The position numbers were made by a program, and so were the translations under genes. A stretch of DNA of 64,000 nt. Origin: Lachnospiraceae bacterium. Lineage in GTDB: Bacteria; Bacillota_A; Clostridia; Lachnospirales; Lachnospiraceae. The notes under the pieces were generated by a model. The model saw nothing but the letters and a program-made list of their open reading frames with translations. It had not been told where the DNA came from and did not search any database. Numbering within the stretch: position 1 is the first letter of the stretch; the number at the start of each line of letters is the position of its first letter. Of this stretch, positions 52,584 to 61,001 are shown in pieces. Location: contig JAFUOI010000003.1 of the NCBI GenBank assembly GCA_017482005.1, positions 124,001-188,000 of the forward strand. Reading direction: 5' to 3'.

Positions 52584-53528
52584 ATGGAAGACACTAAGTT
52601 ACTCAGCTTCGTCGTACCCTGTTTTAATGAGGAAGAAGCACTGCCGATTTATTATCAGACGATGGAAGAATTGTTAAAGGACAAGTCCGTAATCGGAGAT
52701 TTGGAATATGAATATTGGTTTATCGATGACGGAAGTAGTGACGGAACGCTTGATGGGATTAAGGCACTCCGGGAGAAGGATGACAGAGTGCATTTTGTTT
52801 CGTTCTCGCGTAATTTCGGTAAGGAAGCGGCTCTTTTTGCGGGGCTTTCCAATGCTTCTGGAGAATATGTCGTGACGATGGATGTGGATTTGCAGGATTC
52901 CCCGGATTCATTGAAGGAGATGTATGAGGCGGTTGTACTGGAAGGATATGATTGTGCGGCTGCAAGGCGGACCACGCGCAAAGGAGAGGGGCGAATCCGC
53001 TCTTTCTTCTCAGAATCATTTTATAAAGTAATCAATAGGATGGCGGACATTGAAATTGCATCCGGTGCAAGAGATTATCGGTTTATGCGCAGAGTTATGG
53101 TGGATGCCATTGTTTCCATGGGGGAATATAACAGGTTCTCTAAAGGCATTTTCAGTTGGGTTGGTTTTAAAACCAAGTGGATTGAGTATGAAAATGTGGA
53201 GCGTAGTGCAGGAAGTACCAAGTGGTCCATGTGGAAGCTGTTTGCATATGCGATGGATGGTATTGTGGCGTTTTCGACAAAACTGTTGAATCTTGCGTCC
53301 GGGCTTGGACTTAGTTGCTGTTTTATCTCTTTTATTGGTCTTATTTTTGTTTTCGTAAGGGCGCTTTTGTATGGTGATCCGGTGGCAGGCTGGCCTTCCA
53401 TGATGTGTATCATCATTTTCATCGGTGGACTGCAGCTTTTATGCATTGGTATTCTCAGTATATATCTGTCCAAAACATATCTTGAGACAAAGCGCAGACC
53501 GATTTACATTGCAAGGGAGAAAGAGTAA
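52584..53528 (+). CDS. GtrB-like polyprenyl-phosphate glycosyltransferase
   Basis: A 314-residue GT2 enzyme with two C-terminal membrane helices (about residues 235-260 and 268-295). LSFVVPCFNEEEALPIYYQ, FIDDGSSDGTLDG, FSRNFGKEAALFAGL and VTMDVDLQDSP are the standard motifs; RSAGSTKWSMWKLFAYAMDG precedes the helices. It makes an undecaprenyl-linked sugar for extracytoplasmic transfer. The GtrII-like protein encoded next is its natural partner. Confidence 0.9.
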   Translation: MEDTKLLSFVVPCFNEEEALPIYYQTMEELLKDKSVIGDLEYEYWFIDDGSSDGTLDGIKALREKDDRVHFVSFSRNFGKEAALFAGLSNASGEYVVTMDVDLQDSPDSLKEMYEAVVLEGYDCAAARRTTRKGEGRIRSFFSESFYKVINRMADIEIASGARDYRFMRRVMVDAIVSMGEYNRFSKGIFSWVGFKTKWIEYENVERSAGSTKWSMWKLFAYAMDGIVAFSTKLLNLASGLGLSCCFISFIGLIFVFVRALLYGDPVAGWPSMMCIIIFIGGLQLLCIGILSIYLSKTYLETKRRPIYIAREKE

Positions 53529-53577
53529 ATAAAAATAACAAAAGTTTGGTTATTATGGATTGAAATATAGAAATAAT

Positions 53578-53615
53578 AAACCGGTGGATCAAGTGTTTTG
53601 ATTCACCGGTTTTTG
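53578..53615 (+). terminator. Rho-independent terminator after the GtrB-like gene
   Basis: AAACCGGTGGATCAA pairs with TTGATTCACCGGTTT around a short loop, followed by TTTTT. One mismatch is within the stem. Confidence 0.85.
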
Positions 53616-53655
53616 CATATGATTATTCTTGGACAGCTGTGCAAAATCTTCAGGA

Positions 53656-53684
53656 TTGAGAATAACTTTGGGGTATGTTATGAT
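53656..53684 (+). promoter_or_regulatory. Promoter of the GtrII-like gene
   Basis: TTGAGA (53656-53661), 17 bases, TATGAT (53679-53684). It is nearly the same as the promoter at 52467, which suggests duplication or matched expression of the two partner genes. Confidence 0.6.
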
Positions 53685-53728
53685 AAAATTGTTTGTTGAA
53701 TGATATGTTAGGAGTGGAAGTGGAATAA

Positions 53729-55312
53729 ATGAAGAATATAAATGAAAAGAGCTTAAAAGAATATACTAAAGTTATTTTTAATAAGCTTCTTTTGTGTTGT
53801 GCCGTGTATTCGATGTTGATGACGGAGAATCTTGTAAATAAGCAGGATGGTATGTGGGAAGGTCCATATTATTTTGGTGATAATTGGGAATTATCATTGG
53901 GGAGATGGGCTATTCGTTATCTTGATGAAATACATTTTGGCATTGCATCCAATCCGTGGAATGCGATTTTGACATTGCTTTTGTTTGTAATCGGGACGCA
54001 GATATTTGTTTCTGTTTTTGGAATTCAAAAGGGTACATGGAAAGATTATATTCTTTCCATGCTGTTTTTGAGCAATATGGTAGTGTGTATTTCTCTTTCG
54101 TATGCATATACTTCCCTGATATATGGTTTAGCGTTTCTGTTAAGTATGTTTTGTGTAAAAAATATTGCTTGGGCAGCAGATGATAACACAATCGGTGGAA
54201 AGAAAAGGTATGTATTTGCCTGTGTTATAATGGGGGCGTGCAGCCTGGCGCTTGCTATGGGATTGTATCAGGCGTATTTGGGATGTATAACGGCAGGTGT
54301 GATAGGCTATATTGTATTACTTCTGCTAAGGGAGGAGAAAGCATCCCATATTAAAAAAGTGTTTGGTTATTCCGGCATTGTTGCGGCGTTGGGGTTTTTG
54401 CTGTATGAACTGATATTACATATAGAATTGAAACGATATGATGCCGTAATGAGTAATTATAATGGTGCAGATTCGGTTTCCTTGACAGCAATTTTAAATG
54501 GGATTTTGCCATCGGTGAAACGGTCGTATCACACTGTTGTTTTGTATTTTACAAATAAAGGGCATCATTGGAATATGCTGGGCGAAAAACTTATTACATG
54601 GATTGTAGGTATCTCCGTTATTGTGTTAGTTGTGTGGGGAGTTAATGGGCTCATAAAGATAAATAAACTATATACGATTCTTTATGTTTTGCTTATCTCA
54701 ATTTTTCCGCTGTCGGTAAATGTTGTGTTTTTTTTAGTGCCGGGAAGTAGTTTTTTGGAGCAGCAGACAGCACCGTATGCGTTGGTGCTTCCGATTGTCT
54801 TTGCGCTCTTATTTTATATTTTTGAGAGAAAGCAAAATAAAATTATTTTGGTGAAAAAAGCAGTGTTATATGTAATGGCCTCGTTTATATTATGGGGCAG
54901 TATCTATCAGGTTCAGGTGGATCAGGAGGCGATGAAAGAAGGGACAATAGCCGCACAAACTATTGCGGACAGCGTATTAGATACGCTAATAGATGACGGA
55001 TATTTTCAGGAAGGCAAGAAGCTTGTAATCATAGGAGAACCAATTGGTAATCCGCTTTGCAAAGTAACAGCGATGTATGATAAGGCAAATAATTATGCAA
55101 AAGTGGGAGGACCATACTGGGGATCCATTTTGGATAAGTGGACATGGCGAGGAGTTTTCTATTATCGGTTAGGAGTAGATATCCCGATGCCGGGCACAAA
55201 AAAATATGAGAAAATAATGAACATGCAGGAAGTAAAAGATATGCCGGTATATCCACAGGAGGGATCCGTCAAGGAAGTGAAAGGGACGGTTGTTGTTAAG
55301 ATATCGGAGTAA
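53729..55312 (+). CDS. GtrII-family glucosyltransferase-domain membrane protein
   Basis: A 527-residue protein with about 11 hydrophobic segments. It matches the 'glucosyltransferase domain' family (GtrII, O-antigen conversion): NKQDGMWEGPYYFGDNWELS, SLGRWAIRYLDEIHFG and CSLALAMGLYQAYLGC are characteristic, with a C-terminal soluble tail (LVIIGEPIGNPLCKV). It would move a sugar from undecaprenyl phosphate to the polysaccharide outside the cell. Own promoter and a terminator upstream separate it from the GtrB-like gene. Confidence 0.8.
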   Translation: MKNINEKSLKEYTKVIFNKLLLCCAVYSMLMTENLVNKQDGMWEGPYYFGDNWELSLGRWAIRYLDEIHFGIASNPWNAILTLLLFVIGTQIFVSVFGIQKGTWKDYILSMLFLSNMVVCISLSYAYTSLIYGLAFLLSMFCVKNIAWAADDNTIGGKKRYVFACVIMGACSLALAMGLYQAYLGCITAGVIGYIVLLLLREEKASHIKKVFGYSGIVAALGFLLYELILHIELKRYDAVMSNYNGADSVSLTAILNGILPSVKRSYHTVVLYFTNKGHHWNMLGEKLITWIVGISVIVLVVWGVNGLIKINKLYTILYVLLISIFPLSVNVVFFLVPGSSFLEQQTAPYALVLPIVFALLFYIFERKQNKIILVKKAVLYVMASFILWGSIYQVQVDQEAMKEGTIAAQTIADSVLDTLIDDGYFQEGKKLVIIGEPIGNPLCKVTAMYDKANNYAKVGGPYWGSILDKWTWRGVFYYRLGVDIPMPGTKKYEKIMNMQEVKDMPVYPQEGSVKEVKGTVVVKISE

Positions 55313-55343
55313 ACGGATATTAGTGAGAGAGGAAAAGGATAAG

Positions 55344-56915
55344 ATGTTAAAAAAATACAAAAATAAGATAGTTACAGTAATGTTATATATTGTGTTCTGT
55401 TTTATTTTAGTGTTTGCGATTTCAAATAAAGAAAACTATCATGTGGATGAAGTGTTTAGTTATGGTTTGGCTAATCATAAGAGTGATGGCGCTGCAAGCA
55501 TGAAAATAAAGAAAGGAAAAGTATATGAAAATCCGCTGAATCCTTATAATAAATATATGACAGTAAATAAAAAGCATAGATTTGATTATAAAAGCGTTTG
55601 GGAGAATCAGAAAAATGATGTTCATCCGCCATTTTACTATGCGATACTTCATACAATATCTTCACTTTTCCCGGGACGTTTTTCCCGGTGGTTTGCAGGG
55701 ATAATAAATATTGGTTTTGCGGTATTGACTTTGTTCATGATCAGGAAATTGATACTGTATCTGACGGAAGACAAAGCGGTTTGCCTGCTTTTGTCGGTTG
55801 GATTTGTTTTAAATAGCGGGATTATATCCTCAACGACGTTTTTTAGGATGTATGTAATAACGATGTTTTGGGGATGTGTGCTTTCCTATTTGTTTTTGCG
55901 GATGCTGCGTGAAGGTGTGTCGTGGAAATGGCTTGGGTTATTGTATATTACAACTGTGCTATCTGCGCTCACACACTATTATTGTATCGTCTTTGTGGCT
56001 TTAATGTCGTTTGTGTTCGGAATATTTCTGCTCATAAAAAGAATGTGGAAGAAGTTATTGGGATTTTGTGCGACGATGGTTTTGGCGGCAGGAACTGCAA
56101 TACTTATTTTTCCGTCTATAATAGAGCATATGTTTTTTGACTATAGAGGAGAAGAGGCGATTACGAACCTTCAGAATAGTCAGGATTTTTGGGCGCGGAT
56201 TAAGAGCTTTTTTGGGTTTGCAAATAATCAACTGTTTGGAAATCAGTTAGGTTATTTGGTGTTGATTATTTTGTTCGCTGCATTGTATGCTTATTGCATC
56301 AGGGAAGATACTGCATCTGAAAAAAAGAAGGGCGAAAAGGACGGAGGAGGGATATTCCAATATGTATTCCTTTTTGTGCCGGTTCTTATATATTTTCTGT
56401 TGGTGTCTAAAATAGCCAGCTTTGTTAGTGACAGATACCTTTTCCCGATATACGGTGTTGCATTTGTTCTGTTTCTGTGTTGTGTGAATCATTTGCTGTC
56501 AGCCTGCTTTGGGAGAAGTCAGCAAATTGCCCTGCTCTGCGTTCTTTTGGCATTTATAACATACGGCAGTTGGAAGGGAATCGGATGGCCGTATTTATAT
56601 CAGGGAACAGACAAGGCGTTGGAATCTTTGGAACAGTATTCGGATACAGACTGTATATTTATTTATTCTGAGAGATTTCAGGTGCAATACAAGTTTAGGG
56701 AGATAGCGTGTTATGATTCGGTTACTTTTTTGAAAGATGATAATCTTTCGAAGTTGCCGGAGTATGAAGAGCAATGTGACGAATTGATTGTCATTATAAA
56801 CAGTCGGAATACACATGCAGATTATTTAAATGAGATTATGACAAAGTACCCGACGCTTACACAATATAAAGAGCTTAATGGAGTAGGTGAAGGAAAGACA
56901 TATTATTGTTGGTAA
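55344..56915 (+). CDS. GT39-like membrane glycosyltransferase
   Basis: A 523-residue protein with about ten hydrophobic segments. The first loop has NYHVDEVFSYGLANH (acidic pair) and DVHPPFYYAILHTISSLFPG, where HPPFYY is a strong marker of the PMT/ArnT type. AAGGA before ATG 55344 decides the start; an ATG at 55290 overlaps the previous gene. Together with the GtrII-like protein it probably adds side sugars using polyprenyl-linked donors. Confidence 0.8.
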   Translation: MLKKYKNKIVTVMLYIVFCFILVFAISNKENYHVDEVFSYGLANHKSDGAASMKIKKGKVYENPLNPYNKYMTVNKKHRFDYKSVWENQKNDVHPPFYYAILHTISSLFPGRFSRWFAGIINIGFAVLTLFMIRKLILYLTEDKAVCLLLSVGFVLNSGIISSTTFFRMYVITMFWGCVLSYLFLRMLREGVSWKWLGLLYITTVLSALTHYYCIVFVALMSFVFGIFLLIKRMWKKLLGFCATMVLAAGTAILIFPSIIEHMFFDYRGEEAITNLQNSQDFWARIKSFFGFANNQLFGNQLGYLVLIILFAALYAYCIREDTASEKKKGEKDGGGIFQYVFLFVPVLIYFLLVSKIASFVSDRYLFPIYGVAFVLFLCCVNHLLSACFGRSQQIALLCVLLAFITYGSWKGIGWPYLYQGTDKALESLEQYSDTDCIFIYSERFQVQYKFREIACYDSVTFLKDDNLSKLPEYEEQCDELIVIINSRNTHADYLNEIMTKYPTLTQYKELNGVGEGKTYYCW

Positions 56916-56972
56916 AGTTGTGTAATCGGATTTGGAAGAGTGAAAGAAGATAGTACAAAAGGAGTATTCAAT

Positions 56973-57917
56973 ATGATGGAAAAAAACGCAAAAATCTACG
57001 TGGCAGGTCATCGCGGAATGGTCGGATCTGCAATTGTTAGAGAATTAAATCGTCAGGGATATACAAACATTATTACCCGTACACACGGGGAACTTGATCT
57101 GTGCAGACAGGATCAGGTAGAAAAATTCTTTGAGGAAGAAAAGCCGGAATATGTCTTTCTGGCAGCAGCCAAGGTGGGCGGAATTGTAGCCAACTCCGAG
57201 GCGCTTGCAGACTTTATGTATGACAATATGATGCTTGAGATGAATGTGATTCATGCAGCTTGGAAAAACGGCTGTAAGAAACTGGAGTTCCTCGGTTCAT
57301 CCTGTATTTATCCGCGCATGGCGCCGCAGCCGATGAAGGAGAGCTGTCTTCTTACTTCCGAACTTGAGAAGACCAATGAGGCGTATGCACTTGCGAAGAT
57401 TTCGGGCCTGAAATATTGTGAGTATTTAAATAAGCAGTACGGAACAGATTATATCAGTCTGATGCCGACCAATCTCTATGGTCCGAACGACAATTATCAT
57501 CCGACACACAGCCATGTTCTTCCGGCGCTGATCCGCCGTTTCCATGAGGCAAAAGAGCAGAATCTCCCGTATGTGACATGCTGGGGAGATGGAAGTCCGC
57601 TTCGTGAATTTCTGTATGTGGATGATCTTGCAAACCTCTGTGTGTTCCTTATGAACAATTACAGCGGCGACGAGACGGTCAATGCCGGCAGCGGTAAAGA
57701 AATTACAATCAAAGGTCTTACTGAACTGGTTGCTAAGGTGATAGGTTATGAGGGAGAAATCCGCTGGGATACTTCCAAGCCGAACGGAACACCGCGTAAG
57801 CTTCTTGATGTTTCCAAGGCGGCAGCCCTCGGTTGGACTTATAAGACAGAACTGGAAGATGGTATCCGCCTTTCCTATGAAGATTTCTTGAATAACCCGA
57901 TGCGGGCAGAAAGATAG
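56973..57917 (+). CDS. fcl: GDP-L-fucose synthase
   Basis: A 314-residue short-chain dehydrogenase. KIYVAGHRGMVGSAIVREL is the NADP-binding site. GSSCIYPRMAPQPMKESCL (Ser), NEAYALAKISGLKYCE (Tyr-x3-Lys) and THSHVLPALIRRFHEAKE are the Fcl/WcaG motifs. It turns the Gmd product into GDP-fucose. AAAGGAG before 56973 decides the start. Base composition returns here to the higher GC level of the left end. gmd lies 2 kb away, across a repeat region and an AraC gene. Confidence 0.93.
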   Translation: MMEKNAKIYVAGHRGMVGSAIVRELNRQGYTNIITRTHGELDLCRQDQVEKFFEEEKPEYVFLAAAKVGGIVANSEALADFMYDNMMLEMNVIHAAWKNGCKKLEFLGSSCIYPRMAPQPMKESCLLTSELEKTNEAYALAKISGLKYCEYLNKQYGTDYISLMPTNLYGPNDNYHPTHSHVLPALIRRFHEAKEQNLPYVTCWGDGSPLREFLYVDDLANLCVFLMNNYSGDETVNAGSGKEITIKGLTELVAKVIGYEGEIRWDTSKPNGTPRKLLDVSKAAALGWTYKTELEDGIRLSYEDFLNNPMRAER

Positions 57918-57948
57918 AAGATGTGAAGTAGATACAAGGTAATCTATA

Positions 57949-57997
57949 TATCCTCTTGGATTGATGTGAAATGAATATTAATCCGGGAGGATATTTT
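57949..57997 (+). terminator. Terminator after fcl
   Basis: TATCCTC and GAGGATA pair at the base, GGATT and AATCC further in, around a loop of about 20 bases, followed by TTTTTAT. Confidence 0.75.
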
Positions 57998-58031
57998 TAT
58001 GGTAAGGCAAAGAAAAATTGTGTTGGGGGAT

Positions 58032-58412
58032 CTATGATTGCTGCTTTGCAAGCTGCTCGATCTGCATCTTCATCGCAGCGTTTTTTCCCGTGATACGGTT
58101 TTTCTAGGTCTTGTCTTCGTCAGTTGCAAGTTCGATTTGAGATAAGTCTACCGCGCTGAGCGTAAATTTGCCATTATACAAATGATGATTTTTTACATTT
58201 AAAAGTTTGTAGGTGGAATAGAATTCTGGAACTTCAGGAACTGGTGTAAAATCAAGGAAGCCGATATGTATGGCAGGACGTGCTTCGGCGTAATCGCTGC
58301 CAGAATTTAGGTTGTCAAAACTGCGGTACAAATAGTCATTGGTAAAACCATACTCAATGGTTCCGATGGCGGAAGCAAATTCACCGCCCAAAGCTGTAGA
58401 TTTGTTTTGCGG
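58032..58412 (-). pseudogene. Truncated gene fragment with an in-frame amber stop
   Basis: The minus frame is open from 58412 down to a TAG at 58104-58106 and continues in the same frame to a second stop at 58032. It reads AIGTIEYGFTNDYLYRSF, RPAIHIGFLDFTPVPEVPEF, AVDLSQIELATDEDKT, stop, KNRITGKNAAMKMQIEQL, AKQQS, stop. There is no start with a ribosome site and a TGA lies just upstream, so it is a broken gene end. The same protein segment is present, more decayed, at 48790-48992. The parent function is unknown. Confidence 0.7.
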
Positions 58413-58875
58413 TCATTAATTCTCTGGTCATGTTTCGAAATTTTGGGTCTATATGAAATAACCTCGTTCTGAAATCCCAATTTATATCATGATTTCAGGC
58501 GAAAAAGGAGATTTTGGTCATATATAAGAAAATAAGGTGCTGAGACCCACAAAATCCGGAAAATACAGGATCTGGAGATCATCTTTTTTGACAGGTGCCC
58601 AAATTGCAAAAAATATTGCCAAAATTGTAAAGGTTTTGGGCCTGCAAGGATAATTTTTTGACATGTACCCAAAGAATGCAATTGTCAAGGCATCTGCGTG
58701 CCAATGCAACTGCCAACAAAACTGCAGGCCAATACAACCGCCGACCAATGTACCTGCAGGCCAATACAACCGCCGACCAATGTGCCTACAGGCCAATACA
58801 ACTGCCGACCAATGTACCTGCAGGCCAATACAACTGCCAACCAATGTACCTATAGGCCAATACAAAATACCGATA
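58413..58875. repeat. Repeat-filled intergenic region D: GGGTnYATG elements and a 32-bp tandem array
   Basis: TTTTGGGTCTATATGAAATAA (plus, 58441 onward), a minus GAGACCCAC near 58547, minus elements at about 58584-58605 and 58654-58675 (TTTTTTGACATGTACCCAAA), and a weaker plus copy near 58633. From 58722 to about 58863 a 32-bp unit (CAGGCCAATACAACCGCCGA core) is repeated 4.4 times, starting at 58722, 58754, 58786, 58818 and 58850. The period is not a multiple of three. The array ends 13 bp before the AraC gene's stop. Confidence 0.8.
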
Positions 58876-59706
58876 TCACCATCTGCTCCGATATTCCCCG
58901 GGGGTCATCCCTTCCGCATTTTTGAAGACTTTCACAAAGTAGCTTGGATCGGACAGGCCGCATTCCCGGGCGATGGCGTCAAGAGACAAATCCGTAAAGC
59001 GAAGCTGCTTTTTGGCGTGGGATACGCGTTTTGCGGTCAGATAATTGCCGATGGTACTTCCGGTGAGTTTTTTGAACTCGCGGGATAAGTGGAATTTGCT
59101 GATGAAATAATTGCGGGCGAGATCGTCCAATGATATTTTTTCGGCAAAATGCGTGTTGAGATAATTTTGAATATCGTATATTTTGTCTGTGATGGATGAA
59201 GATTCGGCGTGACCGATTTCATCGATACACAGTGCAATCAAATCCGTGAGATAGCGGTGGGATAATATTTCCGTGCTGTTTCCCGGATTTTTTTGTGTTT
59301 CGAATAAAATTTGCAATGTATCTAAAAATAAGGAGGGGTTGTTCGGGTGAAAACGGAAGGAACCACCCAGGTCCGTGAAGTGCCGGTACAGCATCGGAGC
59401 CTGTTTACCGTGAAAATGAACCCAGGAAAGTTCCCACGGATCTTCGTTGCTGCTCTCATGTGCGTATTCTTCCAGACAGTCCAGAAAGACAACGTCGCCG
59501 CTGTTTAACAGAAATGTCTGCCCGTGATAGTAAAGAGAACCTTTCCCCTTAGTGACGATAAAGAGAAGAAAGGATTCCAGATTGTCACGGCGGCTGATAT
59601 GCGGACTTACGCTTTGAAGAGAACCGACTTCCTGCACATACAGAAAATTACTTTTTGCAAAGGTTGTCGGAGTAGCAAGAATACGGGATGAATTTGAAAC
59701 AGACAT
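58876..59706 (-). CDS. AraC-family transcriptional regulator with cupin sensor domain
   Basis: A 276-residue protein. An N-terminal cupin-like sensor (residues about 20-160: GKGSLYYHGQTFLLNSGDVVF, WELSWVHFHG) is followed by two C-terminal HTH motifs: ISLDDLARNYFISKFHLSREF and LSLDAIARECGLSDPSYFVK, then FKNAEGMTPGEYR. This is the sugar-responsive AraC layout. ATG 59706 follows GAGGTG. It is divergent from gmd with 183 bp between starts, so gmd is a possible target; a typical distant catabolic target is also possible. Confidence 0.88.
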   Translation of the reverse strand: MSVSNSSRILATPTTFAKSNFLYVQEVGSLQSVSPHISRRDNLESFLLFIVTKGKGSLYYHGQTFLLNSGDVVFLDCLEEYAHESSNEDPWELSWVHFHGKQAPMLYRHFTDLGGSFRFHPNNPSLFLDTLQILFETQKNPGNSTEILSHRYLTDLIALCIDEIGHAESSSITDKIYDIQNYLNTHFAEKISLDDLARNYFISKFHLSREFKKLTGSTIGNYLTAKRVSHAKKQLRFTDLSLDAIARECGLSDPSYFVKVFKNAEGMTPGEYRSRW

Positions 59707-59889
59707 AAAAAACACCTCATAAATACTGAAAATAAGTTCTGAAAATTGATAGCAATATTTTACCATTGAAGCGCAAAATTGTCTATTGTTATATTGTGGC
59801 GAAAAGAGTATTCTTGTAAAAGTCAGAATGTTGATTGTATTTCTGCAGAAGCAGAGCAGCACATAAATCAGGAATGGAGAATAAAAAAG

Positions 59890-60954
59890 ATGAAAAAAGT
59901 AGCATTAATTACAGGTATTACAGGACAGGACGGTTCTTATCTGGCAGAGTTATTATTGGAAAAAGGATATGAGGTGCACGGCCTTGTGCGCCGTCACAGT
60001 ATCAGCAATACACAGCGTATTGATCATATTTTAAATTCAAATTATAACAAAGTGAAATTCTTTCTTCACTTTGCGGATACAACAGATTCTTCCAATTTGA
60101 TGCGTCTGATCGGTGAAATTAAACCGACGGAGGTTTACAACCTTGCAGCACAGTCGCATGTGGGTGTTTCCTTCGAGGTTCCGGAATACACAGCGGATGC
60201 TACAGGTGTAAGCACACTGAAACTTTTGGAAGCAATCCGTGTCAACGGAGGCAACTGCAGATTTTATCAGGCATCTACATCAGAACTTTTCGGAGGAATC
60301 CCGGAGACGGCTCCTCAGTCGGAGAAAACACCGTTCTATCCGAAGAGCCCGTACGGAGTGGCAAAGCTTTACTCATATTGGATTACTGTAAATTACAGAG
60401 AGTCTTACAATATGTTTGCCTGCAACGGTATTTTGTTTAATCATGAATCGCCGAGACGCGGTGAGAACTTTGTGACGCGTAAGATTACCCTTGCAATTGC
60501 CAATATGATGGCAGGTAAGCAGGAAAAGTTGTCTTTGGGTAACATGGATGCGAAACGTGACTGGGGATTTGCCGGTGATTATGTAGAAGGCATGTGGCTT
60601 ATGCTTCAGGGTGAGAAACCGGGCGATTATGTTTTGGCAACTAACGAGACCCACACAGTACGACAGTTTGTGGAAGCTGCGTTCGGAGAGCTTGGAATCA
60701 CCGTGCGCTGGGAAGGCAAAGGCGTGGATGAAAAGGGTTATGATGCCAAAACAGGACAGCTTCTTGTAGATGTTAATCCGGAATTCTACCGTCCGGCAGA
60801 AGTAGAGTTCCTTTGGGGAGATGCGAGCAAGGCAGAGGCGGAGCTTGGATGGAAACGCAAGATTGACTTTAAGGGGCTTGTAGCCATGATGATGGATGCG
60901 GATATGAAAGAAATAGCAGGTATGTCCTGTGAGGAGTATAAGGCGCAGAATTAA
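59890..60954 (+). CDS. gmd: GDP-mannose 4,6-dehydratase
   Basis: A 354-residue SDR enzyme. [82 protein letters not shown] (Tyr-x3-Lys) and [16 protein letters not shown] are all diagnostic. It makes the 4-keto-6-deoxy intermediate used by Fcl. The start at 59890 agrees with the conserved N-terminus. The next gene begins 47 bp downstream and shares the GDP-mannose theme. Confidence 0.95.
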   Translation: MKKVALITGITGQDGSYLAELLLEKGYEVHGLVRRHSISNTQRIDHILNSNYNKVKFFLHFADTTDSSNLMRLIGEIKPTEVYNLAAQSHVGVSFEVPEYTADATGVSTLKLLEAIRVNGGNCRFYQASTSELFGGIPETAPQSEKTPFYPKSPYGVAKLYSYWITVNYRESYNMFACNGILFNHESPRRGENFVTRKITLAIANMMAGKQEKLSLGNMDAKRDWGFAGDYVEGMWLMLQGEKPGDYVLATNETHTVRQFVEAAFGELGITVRWEGKGVDEKGYDAKTGQLLVDVNPEFYRPAEVEFLWGDASKAEAELGWKRKIDFKGLVAMMMDADMKEIAGMSCEEYKAQN

Positions 60955-61001
60955 AAGCATGAAAGTTAGTCCGGCAAGGGAAAGTACAAAGGAGCTTGCA
61001 G

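Noticed and set aside
58663..59088. Open frames of up to 141 codons across the 32-bp array into the AraC gene
   Set aside because: They read the tandem repeat and the reverse strand of a clear AraC gene; the 32-bp period would shift the frame with any copy-number change.
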